A program made the translations under genes and the position numbers. The notes beneath the pieces were generated by a model. The model did not search any database. It saw only the letters and a program-made list of their open reading frames with translations, and was not told where the DNA came from. A stretch of DNA of 64,000 nucleotides, taken from NCBI RefSeq assembly GCF_025917685.1, contig NZ_CP089518.1, positions 1,117,001 to 1,181,000 on the forward strand, read 5' to 3'. The DNA is from Bacillus cereus. GTDB taxonomy: Bacteria; Bacillota; Bacilli; Bacillales; Bacillaceae_G. Shown one piece after another: positions 1 through 9,466 of this stretch (positions are counted from its first letter, which is position 1; each line of letters starts with the position of its first letter).

Positions 1-1958
1 AAGAATTACGTGTTCGTGCAGAAGAAAGTGGAGATTTCTTATTTGCGACAGACCATGAGCAAGTATGGGAAGAAGTGATGAGCCTTCTTGATACGTTTGT
101 AGAGATGCTTGGTGAGGAGAAGATGTCACTATCTATGTTCACGGACGTTATGTCGACAGGTCTTGAGGCGCTTCAATTTGCGAACATTCCGCCGTCACTA
201 GATCAAGTGTTAATTGCTAATATTGATCGTTCTAGATTATCAAATATTAAAGCGACATTCGTTATTGGAGTGAATGAAGGCGTTATTCCAGCAGCACCTA
301 TGGATGAAGGGATGCTGTCTGATGAGGAAAGAGAAGTTCTTGGCGCGGCAGGAATTGAATTAGCGCCAACGACGAGACAAACTTTATTAGAAGAACAGTT
401 TGTTATGTATCAAATGGTAACGAGAGCATCTGAGAAATTATACATTTCATGCCCGCTTGCAGATGAAGAAGGGAAGACGTTACTTGCTTCTAGTTTTATT
501 AAAAAAATAAAAAGAATGTTCCCTGATGTGAAAGAATCATTTATTACAAATGACGTAAATGACTTATCACGTTCGGAACAAATTTCATACGTAGCAACGC
601 CAGAAGTGACATTGTCTTATGTCATGCAGCAGCTGCAAACATGGAAGCAATACGGATTTGAAGGTAATTTAGACTTTTGGTGGGATGTATATAATTTCTA
701 CGTTACTTCAGATGAATGGAAACAAAAAAGTAGCCGCGTGTTATCAAGTTTATTCTACCGAAATCGTGCACAGAAACTAAGTACAGCGGTAAGTAGAGAT
801 TTATACGGAGATACAATTAAGGGAAGCGTTTCTCGTATGGAATTATTTAACCGTTGTGCGTACGCTCATTTCGCACAGCACGGTTTATCGCTAAGAGAGC
901 GTGATATTTTCAAACTTGATGCGCCAGATATCGGTGAACTATTCCATGCAGCGCTGAAAAGAATTGCAGACAGGTTATTACGTGAAAACCGTACTTGGGC
1001 AGATTTATCAATAAAAGAGTGTGAGCATCTTTCTACTTTAGTAATAGAAGAAATTGCACCATTATTACAAAGACAAATTTTATTAAGTTCAAACCGTCAT
1101 TTCTATTTAAAACAAAAACTACAACAAATCATATTCCGTACATCACTCATTCTTCGTGAACATGCGAAGTCTAGCGGTTTTGTACCAGTTGATTTAGAAG
1201 TACCGTTTGGTATGGGCGGGACTGGATCTCTTCCGCCAATGGAATTTGCGTTGCCAAATGGTGTGAAGATGGAAGTAGTGGGCCGTATTGACCGTGTTGA
1301 TAAGGCAGAAGATGAGAGTGGTACGTTCCTTCGTATTATTGACTATAAATCAAGTTCGAAAGCGTTAGATTTAACAGAAGTGTATTACGGACTAGCGCTT
1401 CAAATGTTAACGTATTTGGATGTTGTTACTTCAAATGCACATACGTGGATGAAAAAGGGCGGCACTGCATCACCGGCGGGTGTATTGTATTTCCATATTC
1501 ATAACCCGATTGTTGAGATGAAAGGCGATGCATCTGAAGAAGAAATTGAGAAAGAAATTTTAAAGAAATTTAAAATGAAAGGGCTCGTACTAGGAGATGC
1601 TGATGTTGTTCGTTTAATGGATAATAAACTTTCAACAGGAAGCTCTGATATTATTTCTGCTGGTCTGAAAAAAGATGGTAGTTTTAGTGCGCGTTCTAGC
1701 ATTGCAAGTGAACAAGAGTTTAATGTACTTCAAAAATATGTACACCACTCGTTTGAAAATATCGGAAAAGACATCACAGAAGGTGTTATCGATATTGCTC
1801 CTTACAAAAAGGGGAATAAAGCGGCTTGTACGTTCTGTAACTTTAAATCTGTTTGTCAGTTTGATGAATCACTTGAAGATAACCAATTCCGTACGTTAAA
1901 AGATATGAAAGATAGCGAAGCAATGGAGAAAATTAGAGAGGAGGTTGGCGGAGAATGA
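1..1958 (+). CDS. addB: AddB, C-terminal part of the helicase-nuclease subunit B (5' truncated)
   Basis: Open from the left edge (reading frame starts at base 3), so only the last ~650 residues of a protein that is normally about 1170 are present. AddB partners AddA in the AddAB enzyme, which processes double-strand breaks to Chi for RecA loading. The C-terminal RecB-family nuclease domain is visible through the DYKSS motif. The four-cysteine iron-sulfur signature of AddB is partly visible as the CTFC...C cluster about 30 residues before the end (C-x2-C-x5-C); its first cysteine may be the one near 'FNRCAYAHF'. The stop overlaps the addA start in an ATGA, indicating translational coupling. 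Identification is firm. Confidence 0.95.
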   Translation, partial: ELRVRAEESGDFLFATDHEQVWEEVMSLLDTFVEMLGEEKMSLSMFTDVMSTGLEALQFANIPPSLDQVLIANIDRSRLSNIKATFVIGVNEGVIPAAPMDEGMLSDEEREVLGAAGIELAPTTRQTLLEEQFVMYQMVTRASEKLYISCPLADEEGKTLLASSFIKKIKRMFPDVKESFITNDVNDLSRSEQISYVATPEVTLSYVMQQLQTWKQYGFEGNLDFWWDVYNFYVTSDEWKQKSSRVLSSLFYRNRAQKLSTAVSRDLYGDTIKGSVSRMELFNRCAYAHFAQHGLSLRERDIFKLDAPDIGELFHAALKRIADRLLRENRTWADLSIKECEHLSTLVIEEIAPLLQRQILLSSNRHFYLKQKLQQIIFRTSLILREHAKSSGFVPVDLEVPFGMGGTGSLPPMEFALPNGVKMEVVGRIDRVDKAEDESGTFLRIIDYKSSSKALDLTEVYYGLALQMLTYLDVVTSNAHTWMKKGGTASPAGVLYFHIHNPIVEMKGDASEEEIEKEILKKFKMKGLVLGDADVVRLMDNKLSTGSSDIISAGLKKDGSFSARSSIASEQEFNVLQKYVHHSFENIGKDITEGVIDIAPYKKGNKAACTFCNFKSVCQFDESLEDNQFRTLKDMKDSEAMEKIREEVGGE

Positions 1959-4900
1959 TAGAAAATTGGCCTGAAAAACCAGAAGGTAGTCAATGGACAG
2001 ATGACCAGTGGAAAGCGGTTGTAGCGAATGGACGTGATATTTTAGTCGCAGCAGCAGCTGGATCTGGGAAAACAGCAGTATTAGTTGAACGTATTATTAA
2101 AAAGATTATAAGTGAGGAAAATCCAGTCGATGTCGACCGCCTGCTCGTTGTAACATTTACGAATGCAGCGGCGCAAGAAATGAAAAATCGAATTGGAGAA
2201 GCGTTAGAAAAAGTATTAATTGATGGGCCAGGTTCACAGCATATAAGAAAGCAGCTTAGCTTATTAAATAAAGCTTCCATTTCAACAATCCATTCATTTT
2301 GTTTACAAGTGATTAGAGGATACTACTACATGCTTGATGTCGATCCTCGTTTCCGTATTGCGAACCAAACAGAAAATGAATTGTTAAAAGAAGAAGTGCT
2401 AGATGACATATTAGAAGAAGAGTATGGAATCGAAGATAATAGTATTTTCTTTGAATTAGTTGATCGTTATACGAGTGACCGTAGTGACGATGACCTACAA
2501 CGAATGATTTTAGCGCTTCATACAGAATCAAGAGCGCATCCAAACCCGGAAAAATGGCTTGATAAATTAGTAGAAGCATACGATGTTGAAGGAAAGACGA
2601 TTGAAGATTTAGTGTACGCTTCTTACTTATTAGAAGATGTGAAATTCCAGCTGGAAACAGCGGAACAGCATATTCGTAAAGCGACTGAACTCGCAATGCT
2701 TCCTGACGGTCCGGCGCCTCGCGTTGAAACGTTACAAGCGGATTTAGCTTTACTTGGAATGTTATCCTCAGCAGCTCGTGGGTCGTGGACAAGCGTTTAT
2801 GAAGCGATGCAAAACGTATCGTGGCAAACGCTAAAGCGTATTAAGAAAAGTGATTACAACGAAGATGTTGTAAAACAAGTAGATTCTCTTCGTAATAAAG
2901 CGAAAGATGAAGTAAAGAAATTACAAGAAGAACTATTTAGCCGCAGACCTGAAAGTTTCTTACGAGATTTTCAAGATATGCATCCTGTATTAGAAAAACT
3001 CGTGAAGCTTGTAAAAGTATTTACAGAGCGTTTCCAAGCGATTAAGCGTGATAAAGGAATGGTTGATTTCACAGATTTAGAGCATTTCTGTTTACAAATT
3101 TTAAGCGAGCAAAGTGAAGACGGTGAAATGAAGCCTTCAGCAGTAGCGCTGCAATATCGTAATAAATTCGCTGAAGTACTAGTCGATGAATATCAAGATA
3201 CGAATTTCGTACAAGAATCCATTATTAAATTCGTAACGAAAGACTCTGAGAGTGAAGGAAACTTGTTCATGGTAGGTGACGTGAAGCAGTCAATTTATCG
3301 TTTCCGACTAGCAGAACCAGGACTGTTTTTAGGGAAATACAAACGATTCACACAAGAAGGATCGGGCGGTGGAATGAAGATTGACTTAGCGAAAAACTTC
3401 CGTAGCCGTCATGAAGTGTTAGCAGGTACGAACTTTATCTTCAAACAAATTATGGGCGAAGAAGTCGGAGAAATCGACTATGATGCTGACGCTGAATTAA
3501 AGCTAGGTGCTAGCTATCCAGAAGGTGAAGATGTAGCGGCTGAATTACTATGCATTCAGCAAACAGAAGAAGAAGTGCTAGACGGTGAAGAAGGTGCAGA
3601 AGTAGAAAAAGCACAGCTTGAAGCTCGTCTTATGGCGCAGCGTATTAAAGCAATGGTCGATTCAGGTTATGAAGTGTATGATCGTAAAACTGATAGTATG
3701 CGCCAAGTACAATACCGTGATTTCGTTATTTTACTTCGCTCCATGCCGTGGGCGCCGCAAATTATGGAAGAGTTAAAGCTGCAAGGAATTCCGGTATATG
3801 CTGACCTTGCGACTGGTTACTTTGAAGCGACAGAAGTAAATATTATGATGAACGTATTCCGCGTTATCGATAATCCGATGCAAGATATTCCGCTTGCAGC
3901 TGTACTTCGTTCACCGATCGTTGGACTAAATGACGAAGAACTTGCAACGCTTCGTGCTCATGGAAAGAAAGGTTCATTTTATGAAGTGATGAGTTCATTC
4001 TTAAAAGGAGCACCGCTTGAAGAAGAACAAGAACTGCATGATAAATTAGAGTGGTTTTATAACTTACTGCAAGGGTGGCGTGAATTTGCGCGTCAACAAT
4101 CACTTTCCGATTTAATTTGGAAAGTGTACGGTGAGACAGGCTATTACGACTTTGTCGGCGGTTTACCAGCCGGAAAGCAAAGACAGGCAAACTTACGCGT
4201 ACTATATGACCGCGCGAGACAATATGAAGCAACATCGTTTAGAGGATTATTCCGCTTCTTACGTTTTATTGAGCGTATTTTAGAACGCGGAGATGATATG
4301 GGAACGGCGAGAGCTCTTGGAGAACAAGAAGACGTTGTTCGTATTATGACGATTCATAAAAGTAAAGGGCTAGAGTTCCCAGTCGTATTTGTAGCTGGAC
4401 TTGGTCGCCGTTTTAATACACAAGATTTAATGAAACGCTTCTTACTTCATAAAGATTTCGGTTTCGGTTCACAATTTATCGATCCTCGTAAACGAATTAA
4501 ATATACGACATTATCACAACTAGCGATTAAGCGTAAAATGAAAATGGAATTAATTGCGGAAGAAATGCGCGTATTATACGTAGCGTTAACGCGTGCAAAA
4601 GAGAAGTTAATTTTAATCGGAACAGTTAAGGATGCCAATAAGGAAATGGAAAAATGGCTCGATGCGCGGGAGCATAGTGAATGGTTATTACCAGATCATA
4701 TACGTGCCGGAGCGTCTTGCTATTTAGACTGGATTGCACCTTCATTATATAGACATCGTGATAGTGAAATGCTTCTTGAATTAGGACAAGGAAATATTCC
4801 AGTCGACATTTATGAGTATGACACTAGCTGGAAAGTAGAAGTTGTTGATGGAAAAGATTTACTTGCACCAGAACCAGTTCAAGAAGAGAAACAAGAATTG

Positions 4901-5680
4901 TTAGAAGCGCTTCGTGAGAAAAAGGCTGTTCCGCTAGAAAGTGAACGGAAAGAAGAAGTGTACGATAGATTAATGTGGGAATACGGGTATGAGGACGCGA
5001 CATCGCACCGTGCGAAACAATCTGTTACAGAAATAAAGAGAAATTATCAATCTGAAGAAGGTAGCGATAATGCCTTTATTAAAAAACTTCGTGCACCAAT
5101 TAAAACACGTCCGCGCTTTATGGAGAAAAAAGGACTAACGTACGCAGAGCGAGGGACAGCAGTCCATGCCGTTATGCAGCATGTAGATTTGAAGAAACCA
5201 ATTACGATTGAAGTTCTTCAAGAACAAATTGCAAGAATGGTAAATAAAGAACTATTAACATTTGAACAAGCTGAAGAAATAGCGATTGAAAAAGTCATTT
5301 CATTCTTTGATAGTGGTTTAGGTAAAAGAGTAGTAGCAGCAAAAAGTGTTGAGCGTGAAGTACCATTTACGATGATGCTTTCAGCAGAAGAAGCGTATCA
5401 AGATTGGCAAGGGAAGAAAGGCGAATCAATACTTGTCCAAGGGGTTATCGACTGTATGATCGAAGAGGAAGACGGAATTACATTAATCGACTTTAAAACA
5501 GATACGATTGAAGGAAAGTTTCCAGGCGGATTTGATCAAGCGAAACCAATTTTAGAAGACCGATACAAAGTACAGCTTTCACTATATGCAAAAGCACTCG
5601 AGAAAAGCTTAAAACATCCTGTGAAAGAGAAGTGTTTATACTTCTTTGATGGGAATCATGTTGTAAAGGTTGAGGAATAG
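1955..5680 (+). CDS. addA: AddA, ATP-dependent helicase/nuclease subunit A
   Basis: Full-length 1241-residue UvrD/RecB-type protein. The Walker A motif AAAAGSGKT is near residues 33-41, the DEYQDT helicase motif II is near residue 413, and the second RecA-like domain contains '[10 protein letters not shown]'. The C-terminal nuclease motif (LIDFKTD) is near residue 1178. AddA supplies the 3'-5' translocase and one of the two nuclease domains of AddAB. The start overlaps the addB stop by four bases. In B. subtilis addAB is followed by sbcD-sbcC; here those genes are absent and a small zinc-ribbon gene follows. Confidence 0.97.
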   Translation: MIENWPEKPEGSQWTDDQWKAVVANGRDILVAAAAGSGKTAVLVERIIKKIISEENPVDVDRLLVVTFTNAAAQEMKNRIGEALEKVLIDGPGSQHIRKQLSLLNKASISTIHSFCLQVIRGYYYMLDVDPRFRIANQTENELLKEEVLDDILEEEYGIEDNSIFFELVDRYTSDRSDDDLQRMILALHTESRAHPNPEKWLDKLVEAYDVEGKTIEDLVYASYLLEDVKFQLETAEQHIRKATELAMLPDGPAPRVETLQADLALLGMLSSAARGSWTSVYEAMQNVSWQTLKRIKKSDYNEDVVKQVDSLRNKAKDEVKKLQEELFSRRPESFLRDFQDMHPVLEKLVKLVKVFTERFQAIKRDKGMVDFTDLEHFCLQILSEQSEDGEMKPSAVALQYRNKFAEVLVDEYQDTNFVQESIIKFVTKDSESEGNLFMVGDVKQSIYRFRLAEPGLFLGKYKRFTQEGSGGGMKIDLAKNFRSRHEVLAGTNFIFKQIMGEEVGEIDYDADAELKLGASYPEGEDVAAELLCIQQTEEEVLDGEEGAEVEKAQLEARLMAQRIKAMVDSGYEVYDRKTDSMRQVQYRDFVILLRSMPWAPQIMEELKLQGIPVYADLATGYFEATEVNIMMNVFRVIDNPMQDIPLAAVLRSPIVGLNDEELATLRAHGKKGSFYEVMSSFLKGAPLEEEQELHDKLEWFYNLLQGWREFARQQSLSDLIWKVYGETGYYDFVGGLPAGKQRQANLRVLYDRARQYEATSFRGLFRFLRFIERILERGDDMGTARALGEQEDVVRIMTIHKSKGLEFPVVFVAGLGRRFNTQDLMKRFLLHKDFGFGSQFIDPRKRIKYTTLSQLAIKRKMKMELIAEEMRVLYVALTRAKEKLILIGTVKDANKEMEKWLDAREHSEWLLPDHIRAGASCYLDWIAPSLYRHRDSEMLLELGQGNIPVDIYEYDTSWKVEVVDGKDLLAPEPVQEEKQELLEALREKKAVPLESERKEEVYDRLMWEYGYEDATSHRAKQSVTEIKRNYQSEEGSDNAFIKKLRAPIKTRPRFMEKKGLTYAERGTAVHAVMQHVDLKKPITIEVLQEQIARMVNKELLTFEQAEEIAIEKVISFFDSGLGKRVVAAKSVEREVPFTMMLSAEEAYQDWQGKKGESILVQGVIDCMIEEEDGITLIDFKTDTIEGKFPGGFDQAKPILEDRYKVQLSLYAKALEKSLKHPVKEKCLYFFDGNHVVKVEE

Positions 5681-5703
5681 AGCTTAGAAAGAGGTTATGG
5701 AGT

Positions 5704-5982
5704 ATGGCGACGTTAAGAACTTGTGATCAAGGACACGAGTATTATAAAAATAGCGATTGTCCAACTTGCCCAACCTGTGAGAAAGAGAGAAAGCCGAAAG
5801 AAGGCTTTCTTTCTCTTTTTTCAGCACCAGCAAGGCGAGCGTTAGAACACTATGGAATTCACACTGAAGAAGAACTTTCAAAGTACAGTGAAAAAGAAAT
5901 TTTGAAACTGCACGGTATAGGACCAGCATCTTTACCTAAATTGAGAGCGGCTTTAGCAGATAAGGGATTATCATTTAAATAA
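5704..5982 (+). CDS. Small zinc-ribbon plus helix-hairpin-helix (RNA polymerase alpha C-terminal-like) protein
   Basis: A 92-residue protein 23 bases after addA, preceded by AAGAGG nine bases before the ATG. Residues ~7-25 contain a cysteine/histidine cluster (CDQGH, then CPTCPTC) that looks like a zinc ribbon. The C-terminal half (~35-90) contains 'LHGIGPASLPKLRAAL', typical of the helix-hairpin-helix fold of the RNA polymerase alpha C-terminal domain. Probably nucleic-acid binding and co-transcribed with addAB; function unknown. An intrinsic-terminator-like hairpin lies inside the coding region between the two domains (see separate entry). Confidence 0.8.
   Translation: MATLRTCDQGHEYYKNSDCPTCPTCEKERKPKEGFLSLFSAPARRALEHYGIHTEEELSKYSEKEILKLHGIGPASLPKLRAALADKGLSFK
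5782..5821 (+). terminator. Terminator-like hairpin inside a coding sequence
   Basis: A 12-bp stem with one GU pair (5784-5795 with 5803-5814) and a 7-base loop, followed after one C by six T (5816-5821). It has the form of an intrinsic terminator but lies inside the small zinc-ribbon/HhH gene. It may attenuate read-through from addAB, or be a chance product of the Lys/Glu/Phe-rich linker. Confidence 0.45.
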
Positions 5983-5986
5983 AGAA

Positions 5987-6032
5987 AAACTAATCATTAG
6001 TGAGGAGTAGCATCTTAACTAATGATTAGTTT
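5987..6032 (+). terminator. Probable terminator of the addAB operon
   Basis: Perfect 15-bp inverted repeat (5987-6001 and 6018-6032) with a 16-base loop, just after the last gene of the addB-addA run. The following tract is TTTATATAAT rather than a pure U-run, so termination efficiency is uncertain. Confidence 0.55.
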
Positions 6033-6199
6033 ATATAATCGGTATTAATTAGCTGGATAAACGTATATAACGAAATCTCATTTTGAAAATCTTAAATCGA
6101 TGGACAAAACGCTTTAACAGATGAATTTATGAAGTGTAGAGAACTTGATAAAGAATATAAGTGAATTGATTATAATAGTAAGAAAGGAAGTGCAATACT

Positions 6200-6907
6200 A
6201 TGGATTTCGAAACAGTAATGCAAGAGCTTGAAACTCTCGGCAAGGAACGGACTAAAAAAATATACATATCCAATGGTGCAAAGGAGCCACTTTTTGGAGT
6301 AGCTACAGGTGCTATGAAACCAATCGCGAAGAAAATAAAAATCAATCAAAGTTTAGCTGAAGAGCTTTATGCTACAGGTAACTATGATGCGATGTACTTT
6401 GCAGGCATTATTGCAGATCCAAAAACTATGAACGAATCGGATTTTGATCGTTGGATGGATGGGGCGTACTTTTATATGCTATCCGATTATGTGGTGGCAG
6501 TAACTTTATCAGAATCAGAGTTTGCACAAGACGTGGCTGATAAATGGATTGCAAGTGGTGACGAATTAAGAATGTCAGCGGGGTGGAGTTGCTACTGCTG
6601 GCTTTTAGGGAATCGAAAAGACCATGAATTTTCCGAAAGTAAGATTGCCAATATGCTAGAAGTTGTAAAAAATACAATTCATGATGCGCCAGAACGTACG
6701 AAATCCGCTATGAATAATTTTCTAAACACCGTGGGGATTTCATATGTGCCGCTACATGAAAAGGCAGTTGAAATTGCAAAGGAAGTAGGCATAGTGGAGC
6801 TAAAACGGGACAACAAGAAAAGCAGTTTTCTAAATGCTTACGAAAGTATTCATAAAGAACTTGATCGAGGAAGACTCGGATTCAAACGTAAATATGTAAG
6901 ATGCTAA
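6200..6907 (+). CDS. DNA alkylation repair family (HEAT-like) protein
   Basis: A 235-residue protein with AAGGAAG nine bases before the ATG. The opening 'MDFETVMQELETLG...' followed by 'GAKEPLFGVATGAMKPIAKKI' is typical of the PF08713 DNA alkylation repair family, built of HEAT-like helical repeats. The family includes AlkC/AlkD glycosylases that remove N3- and N7-alkylated purines, but this subgroup is only distantly related to AlkD and many members are uncharacterised. It stands alone between two terminators, which suggests an accessory single-gene insertion between addAB and gerP. Confidence 0.75.
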   Translation: MDFETVMQELETLGKERTKKIYISNGAKEPLFGVATGAMKPIAKKIKINQSLAEELYATGNYDAMYFAGIIADPKTMNESDFDRWMDGAYFYMLSDYVVAVTLSESEFAQDVADKWIASGDELRMSAGWSCYCWLLGNRKDHEFSESKIANMLEVVKNTIHDAPERTKSAMNNFLNTVGISYVPLHEKAVEIAKEVGIVELKRDNKKSSFLNAYESIHKELDRGRLGFKRKYVRC

Positions 6908-6913
6908 AAATAG

Positions 6914-6966
6914 AAGAAACAGCCCTAGCTCTACACAAAATAGAGCTAAAAGCTGTTTCTTTTTTA
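6914..6966. terminator. Bidirectional terminator between alkylation-repair gene and gerPF
   Basis: Outer stem 6914-6923 with 6952-6961 plus an inner TAGCTCTA/TAGAGCTA stem, followed by T6 on the plus strand. Convergent genes end on either side, so it probably serves both. Confidence 0.8.
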
Positions 6967-7179
6967 CGCTGTTGCAATTTGATCTTGGTCTGCAACGTCC
7001 GAATCAAATGTATTTGTTGCACTAACTCCGCTAAAAGTATTAACGACAAATCCGACATTGGAAGCCCCAGACCCGTTATAAGCTTTCGTATTTTCTTTCG
7101 GAGATACATTATAAAAATCCCCTAAATTGAAAGAGCCATTACTGTTTTGAACGACGAGATTTCCTACAACAGAAGGCAT
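6964..7179 (-). CDS. gerPF: Spore germination protein GerPF
   Basis: A 71-residue protein of the GerPA/GerPF family, with the typical 'GNLVVQNSNGSFNLGDFYNVSPK' opening and a C-terminal D-x-D...DQD segment. GerP proteins help germinants pass the spore coat and outer layers to their receptors. The start is set at the ATG at 7179, behind TAGGTGG with 5-base spacing; a GTG three codons upstream lies within that Shine-Dalgarno sequence. It is the last gene of the gerPABCDEF operon and resembles GerPA at the other end. Confidence 0.93.
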   Translation of the reverse strand: MPSVVGNLVVQNSNGSFNLGDFYNVSPKENTKAYNGSGASNVGFVVNTFSGVSATNTFDSDVADQDQIATA

Positions 7180-7221
7180 GCTATCCACCTACTTTACTAA
7201 GCTTTTTAATTACTATATGAA

Positions 7222-7608
7222 TTATTGAGCGGAAGGTTCATCACTAATGTATTGGCGGATTTGCATAATACGAGAGTTATTAAAAGCATAATCGACATTT
7301 CCAATTTGAAAGCAACCAGAATTTAAAAGTGTTCGCAATTCAACATTGTTTACTTCAATAAAAGGGCATTCATTTATAATATTTACTTTTACATCTGTTG
7401 TTCGCTTTGGAATAGTAATGTACTCATCTGTGAAAACTTCAAAAGCATCTAAGCGACCTTCTCCTTTTAAATAACAAGGAATTTCCCGATGAACTAAAAG
7501 TGCCCTACTTTTTAATTCCATTTGATTTGCATCACCAACTTGAAGTACTGCGGTAATCCCTAAAGAAATAATAGAAACATTTTGGACGACGGAAACATGA
7601 TGTAACAT
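7222..7608 (-). CDS. gerPE: Spore germination protein GerPE
   Basis: 128 residues from the ATG at 7608, which has TAAGGAG ten bases upstream; the GGAG follows directly on the gerPD stop. A longer frame begins at 7644 inside gerPD but lacks a suitable ribosome site. The protein is a GerPE family member by sequence ('MLHHVSVVQNVSIISLG...') and by operon position. Its exact role in spore permeability to germinants is not known. Confidence 0.9.
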   Translation of the reverse strand: MLHHVSVVQNVSIISLGITAVLQVGDANQMELKSRALLVHREIPCYLKGEGRLDAFEVFTDEYITIPKRTTDVKVNIINECPFIEVNNVELRTLLNSGCFQIGNVDYAFNNSRIMQIRQYISDEPSAQ

Positions 7609-7621
7609 AAGTTTGGTCTCC

Positions 7622-7816
7622 TTAGCCTGGAGTTGGAGGGACATCTGTTACTAATGGTACAAATGGCCCCTCTGTAACAGATTCGAATGGCGTATCAAGA
7701 ATAGAAGAAAGGATGAGAAGGTTTGCATCTCCAATTAAAAATAATGCAGAAGAAGAAACCCCGTTCATTTTAATCTGCCCTACTTTTAACTCGCGGTTTA
7801 CAACATTTAAATTCAT
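7622..7816 (-). CDS. gerPD: Spore germination protein GerPD
   Basis: A 64-residue protein beginning 'MNLNVVNRELKVGQIKMNG', typical of GerPD, followed by a short proline-rich tail (…VPPTPG). It lies 6 bases downstream of gerPC and 13 bases upstream of the gerPE start, so the genes are one transcription unit. Expected in the mother cell and spore coat, where GerP proteins allow nutrient germinants to reach inner-membrane receptors. Confidence 0.92.
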   Translation of the reverse strand: MNLNVVNRELKVGQIKMNGVSSSALFLIGDANLLILSSILDTPFESVTEGPFVPLVTDVPPTPG

Positions 7817-7822
7817 ACATAC

Positions 7823-8437
7823 TTACTCCTTTCGGAAATTGCCCGGTATGTGTTGAATAAAGGAAAGAAAGGCTTTGTCAATATCTTGTTTCATTGCTTG
7901 AATAATGACGTCTCGTAAATAATTGGGATCTGTTGAAACACCCTCATAAGATTGAACTTGTGATAAATAATACGGAAGTCTATGTTCCATCTGTTTTTTT
8001 ATGTCATCCACCATCATTTGCCGATACATCTCATCAAGCGGTGTTCTCTCTTCTTGTTCAAAATGGAGGATTCGATTATATGCTTCTTCATCTAAATAGC
8101 GATGCATTTCTTGAAGGACACCTTGATAGAAGTCTGGATTTGGTTCTGTTTCAGGGTTTACTTTCAACGTTTCTGTATCCACTTGAAAATCTTCAATTTG
8201 CTGCCCTTTTGTCGCAAATGGATTTAAACCAATATTTAAAGTGCCGTTTAAATTTTCTACTTTTAATTGATCGAATTTGTATTCCACTTTTCCTATAGAA
8301 GAGGAGGGGCGATTTTTTAATTCATTAAGCTCTTCTTGTAATAGGCGGACTTGATCTTCTAGGTTAAGGATGGTTGCTTGTTGTGTTTGAAGAGCTTGCT
8401 GAAGTTGGTGTAAGTAAGTATATATATCTTGATTCAT
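7823..8437 (-). CDS. gerPC: Spore germination protein GerPC
   Basis: 204 residues from the ATG at 8437, which has a near-perfect AAGGAGG with 9-base spacing; a TTG seven codons earlier lies within that site and is rejected. The N-terminal ~45 residues form a Q/L-rich coiled coil ('YLHQLQQALQTQQATILNLEDQVRLLQEELNELK'-like heptads), followed by a beta-rich middle and a C-terminal helical part. It is the largest GerP protein, and the coiled coil suggests a scaffold role in the spore coat. Confidence 0.92.
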   Translation of the reverse strand: MNQDIYTYLHQLQQALQTQQATILNLEDQVRLLQEELNELKNRPSSSIGKVEYKFDQLKVENLNGTLNIGLNPFATKGQQIEDFQVDTETLKVNPETEPNPDFYQGVLQEMHRYLDEEAYNRILHFEQEERTPLDEMYRQMMVDDIKKQMEHRLPYYLSQVQSYEGVSTDPNYLRDVIIQAMKQDIDKAFLSFIQHIPGNFRKE

Positions 8438-8511
8438 TTTGTGATACCTCCTTTTCAATAGGGAGGGTATATTACTGCTATATATTTATGATAAGGATGG
8501 CCTAAGAAGAA

Positions 8512-8709
8512 CTAGCTGAAAGGCTTTATGGAAATAATTTGTCCTTTCGCATTCAAAGGGCGAAGAGGTGCTGTAAATCCACCGCTATTTGAAAATTTAG
8601 ATAGAGCTTTAATACTTCCGGCAGTACCAATTTGAAATACAGAAGATGTCGTAATGCTATCGATTTTAATACTGTTGATGATGATGCTTTGGTTTACATA
8701 AAAATTCAA
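8512..8709 (-). CDS. gerPB: Spore germination protein GerPB
   Basis: A 65-residue GerPB family protein ('MNFYVNQSIIINSIKIDSITTSSVFQIG'). It shares the 'S-x-V-F-Q-I-G' strand pattern seen in GerPA and GerPF, suggesting a common small beta fold. It is the second gene of the operon, 14 bases after gerPA. Confidence 0.92.
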   Translation of the reverse strand: MNFYVNQSIIINSIKIDSITTSSVFQIGTAGSIKALSKFSNSGGFTAPLRPLNAKGQIISIKPFS

Positions 8710-8723
8710 TGTAATCGCCTCCT

Positions 8724-8945
8724 TTAAGTTGAACCAATTATCGCTTGATCGATTACATCTGAATCATTTACAGTTGTTGAACTTTGATAATTGTAGACAG
8801 AGACATTATCTCCAACATTAAAGGAGCCGGCCCCGGCAAAAGCACGTGAATAACTAATAGGTCTAATCGCAAATACATCTCCAATATGAAAAATCCCACT
8901 TGAACCAATATTAACGATACGAATATGTCCGACCATAGCTGGCAT
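8724..8945 (-). CDS. gerPA: Spore germination protein GerPA
   Basis: A 73-residue GerPA, 'MPAMVGHIRIVNIGSSGIFHIGD...'. The start at 8945 is chosen because AAAGGTG lies six bases upstream; the longer GTG frame from 8954 would begin inside that ribosome site. It is the first gene of gerPABCDEF, reading from the sigma-K-like promoter at 8983-9010. It is expected in the outer spore layers and needed for rapid response to nutrient germinants. Confidence 0.93.
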   Translation of the reverse strand: MPAMVGHIRIVNIGSSGIFHIGDVFAIRPISYSRAFAGAGSFNVGDNVSVYNYQSSTTVNDSDVIDQAIIGST

Positions 8946-8982
8946 ATAAAACACCTTTCATTTTTAAAATTTTCTTTTCTAC

Positions 8983-9010
8983 TATTGTATGGGCGTTTTC
9001 AATAAAATGT
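8983..9010 (-). promoter_or_regulatory. Sigma-K-type promoter of the gerP operon
   Basis: On the minus strand CATACAATA matches the sigma-K -10 consensus CATAnnnTA, with an AC -35 element 17 bases upstream, about 40 bases before gerPA. gerP is sigma-K controlled in related bacilli, which supports the call. Confidence 0.7.
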
Positions 9011-9029
9011 GTCCTTTTTTGAAATAAAA

Positions 9030-9059
9030 GAAACACATACGTTATTGCGTATGTGTTTC
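9030..9059 (-). terminator. Terminator overlapping the 3' end of the Spo0E-like gene
   Basis: Perfect 12-bp stem (9030-9041 with 9048-9059) with a 6-base loop, followed on the minus strand by TTTTATTTC. The stop codon of the Spo0E-like gene (9042-9044) lies in the loop, so coding sequence and terminator overlap. It separates that gene from the gerP promoter. Confidence 0.75.
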
Positions 9060-9221
9060 GAACATTTGAGTGTGTGTGCAATCTGTGTGTATAGGCCAAA
9101 CAACATTTAAGAGCCTGTCCAGTTCCTGGCTACAATCCACTGTTTTTTGAGAAGTCATTCCGTAGCGTTCAGCAAAATAGATCATTTTTTCGCGTTTTTT
9201 TTCGATAGCTTGCTCAAACAT
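9042..9221 (-). CDS. yisI: Spo0E-like aspartyl-phosphate phosphatase (YisI-type)
   Basis: 59 residues from the ATG at 9221, behind GGAG; a start five codons earlier has no ribosome site. The SQELD motif ('CSQELDRLLN', near residues 30-39) is the Spo0E family signature. Such two-helix proteins dephosphorylate Spo0A~P and restrain sporulation. Its position between gerPA and yisK matches B. subtilis yisI. The tail beyond SQELD is longer than in many relatives and histidine/threonine rich. Confidence 0.85.
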   Translation of the reverse strand: MFEQAIEKKREKMIYFAERYGMTSQKTVDCSQELDRLLNVVWPIHTDCTHTQMFETHTQ

Positions 9222-9466
9222 TGAAATCGGCTCCATCTCTCAATAAATTTTATGTATATATGTAGTACATATTATACAAAAATCCCATAAAAAAGAAACA
9301 TCTTCGCTAAAAAAAGTATAATTTCTACATTTTATGTCAAATGACGATGTGGAACAAATATAATAATGGTTGAATATTGTAAAAATTAGCGTGCATAAGA
9401 AGGTTTTTTTCTTAAGGATGCGAATACAATTAAAGGGTATGAGTTTTAGGATGGAGAGTGGAAATA

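Noticed and set aside
2313..2792. 159-codon frame antisense to addA
   Set aside because: Inside addA, whose full-length protein is intact and recognised; no ribosome site or family match.
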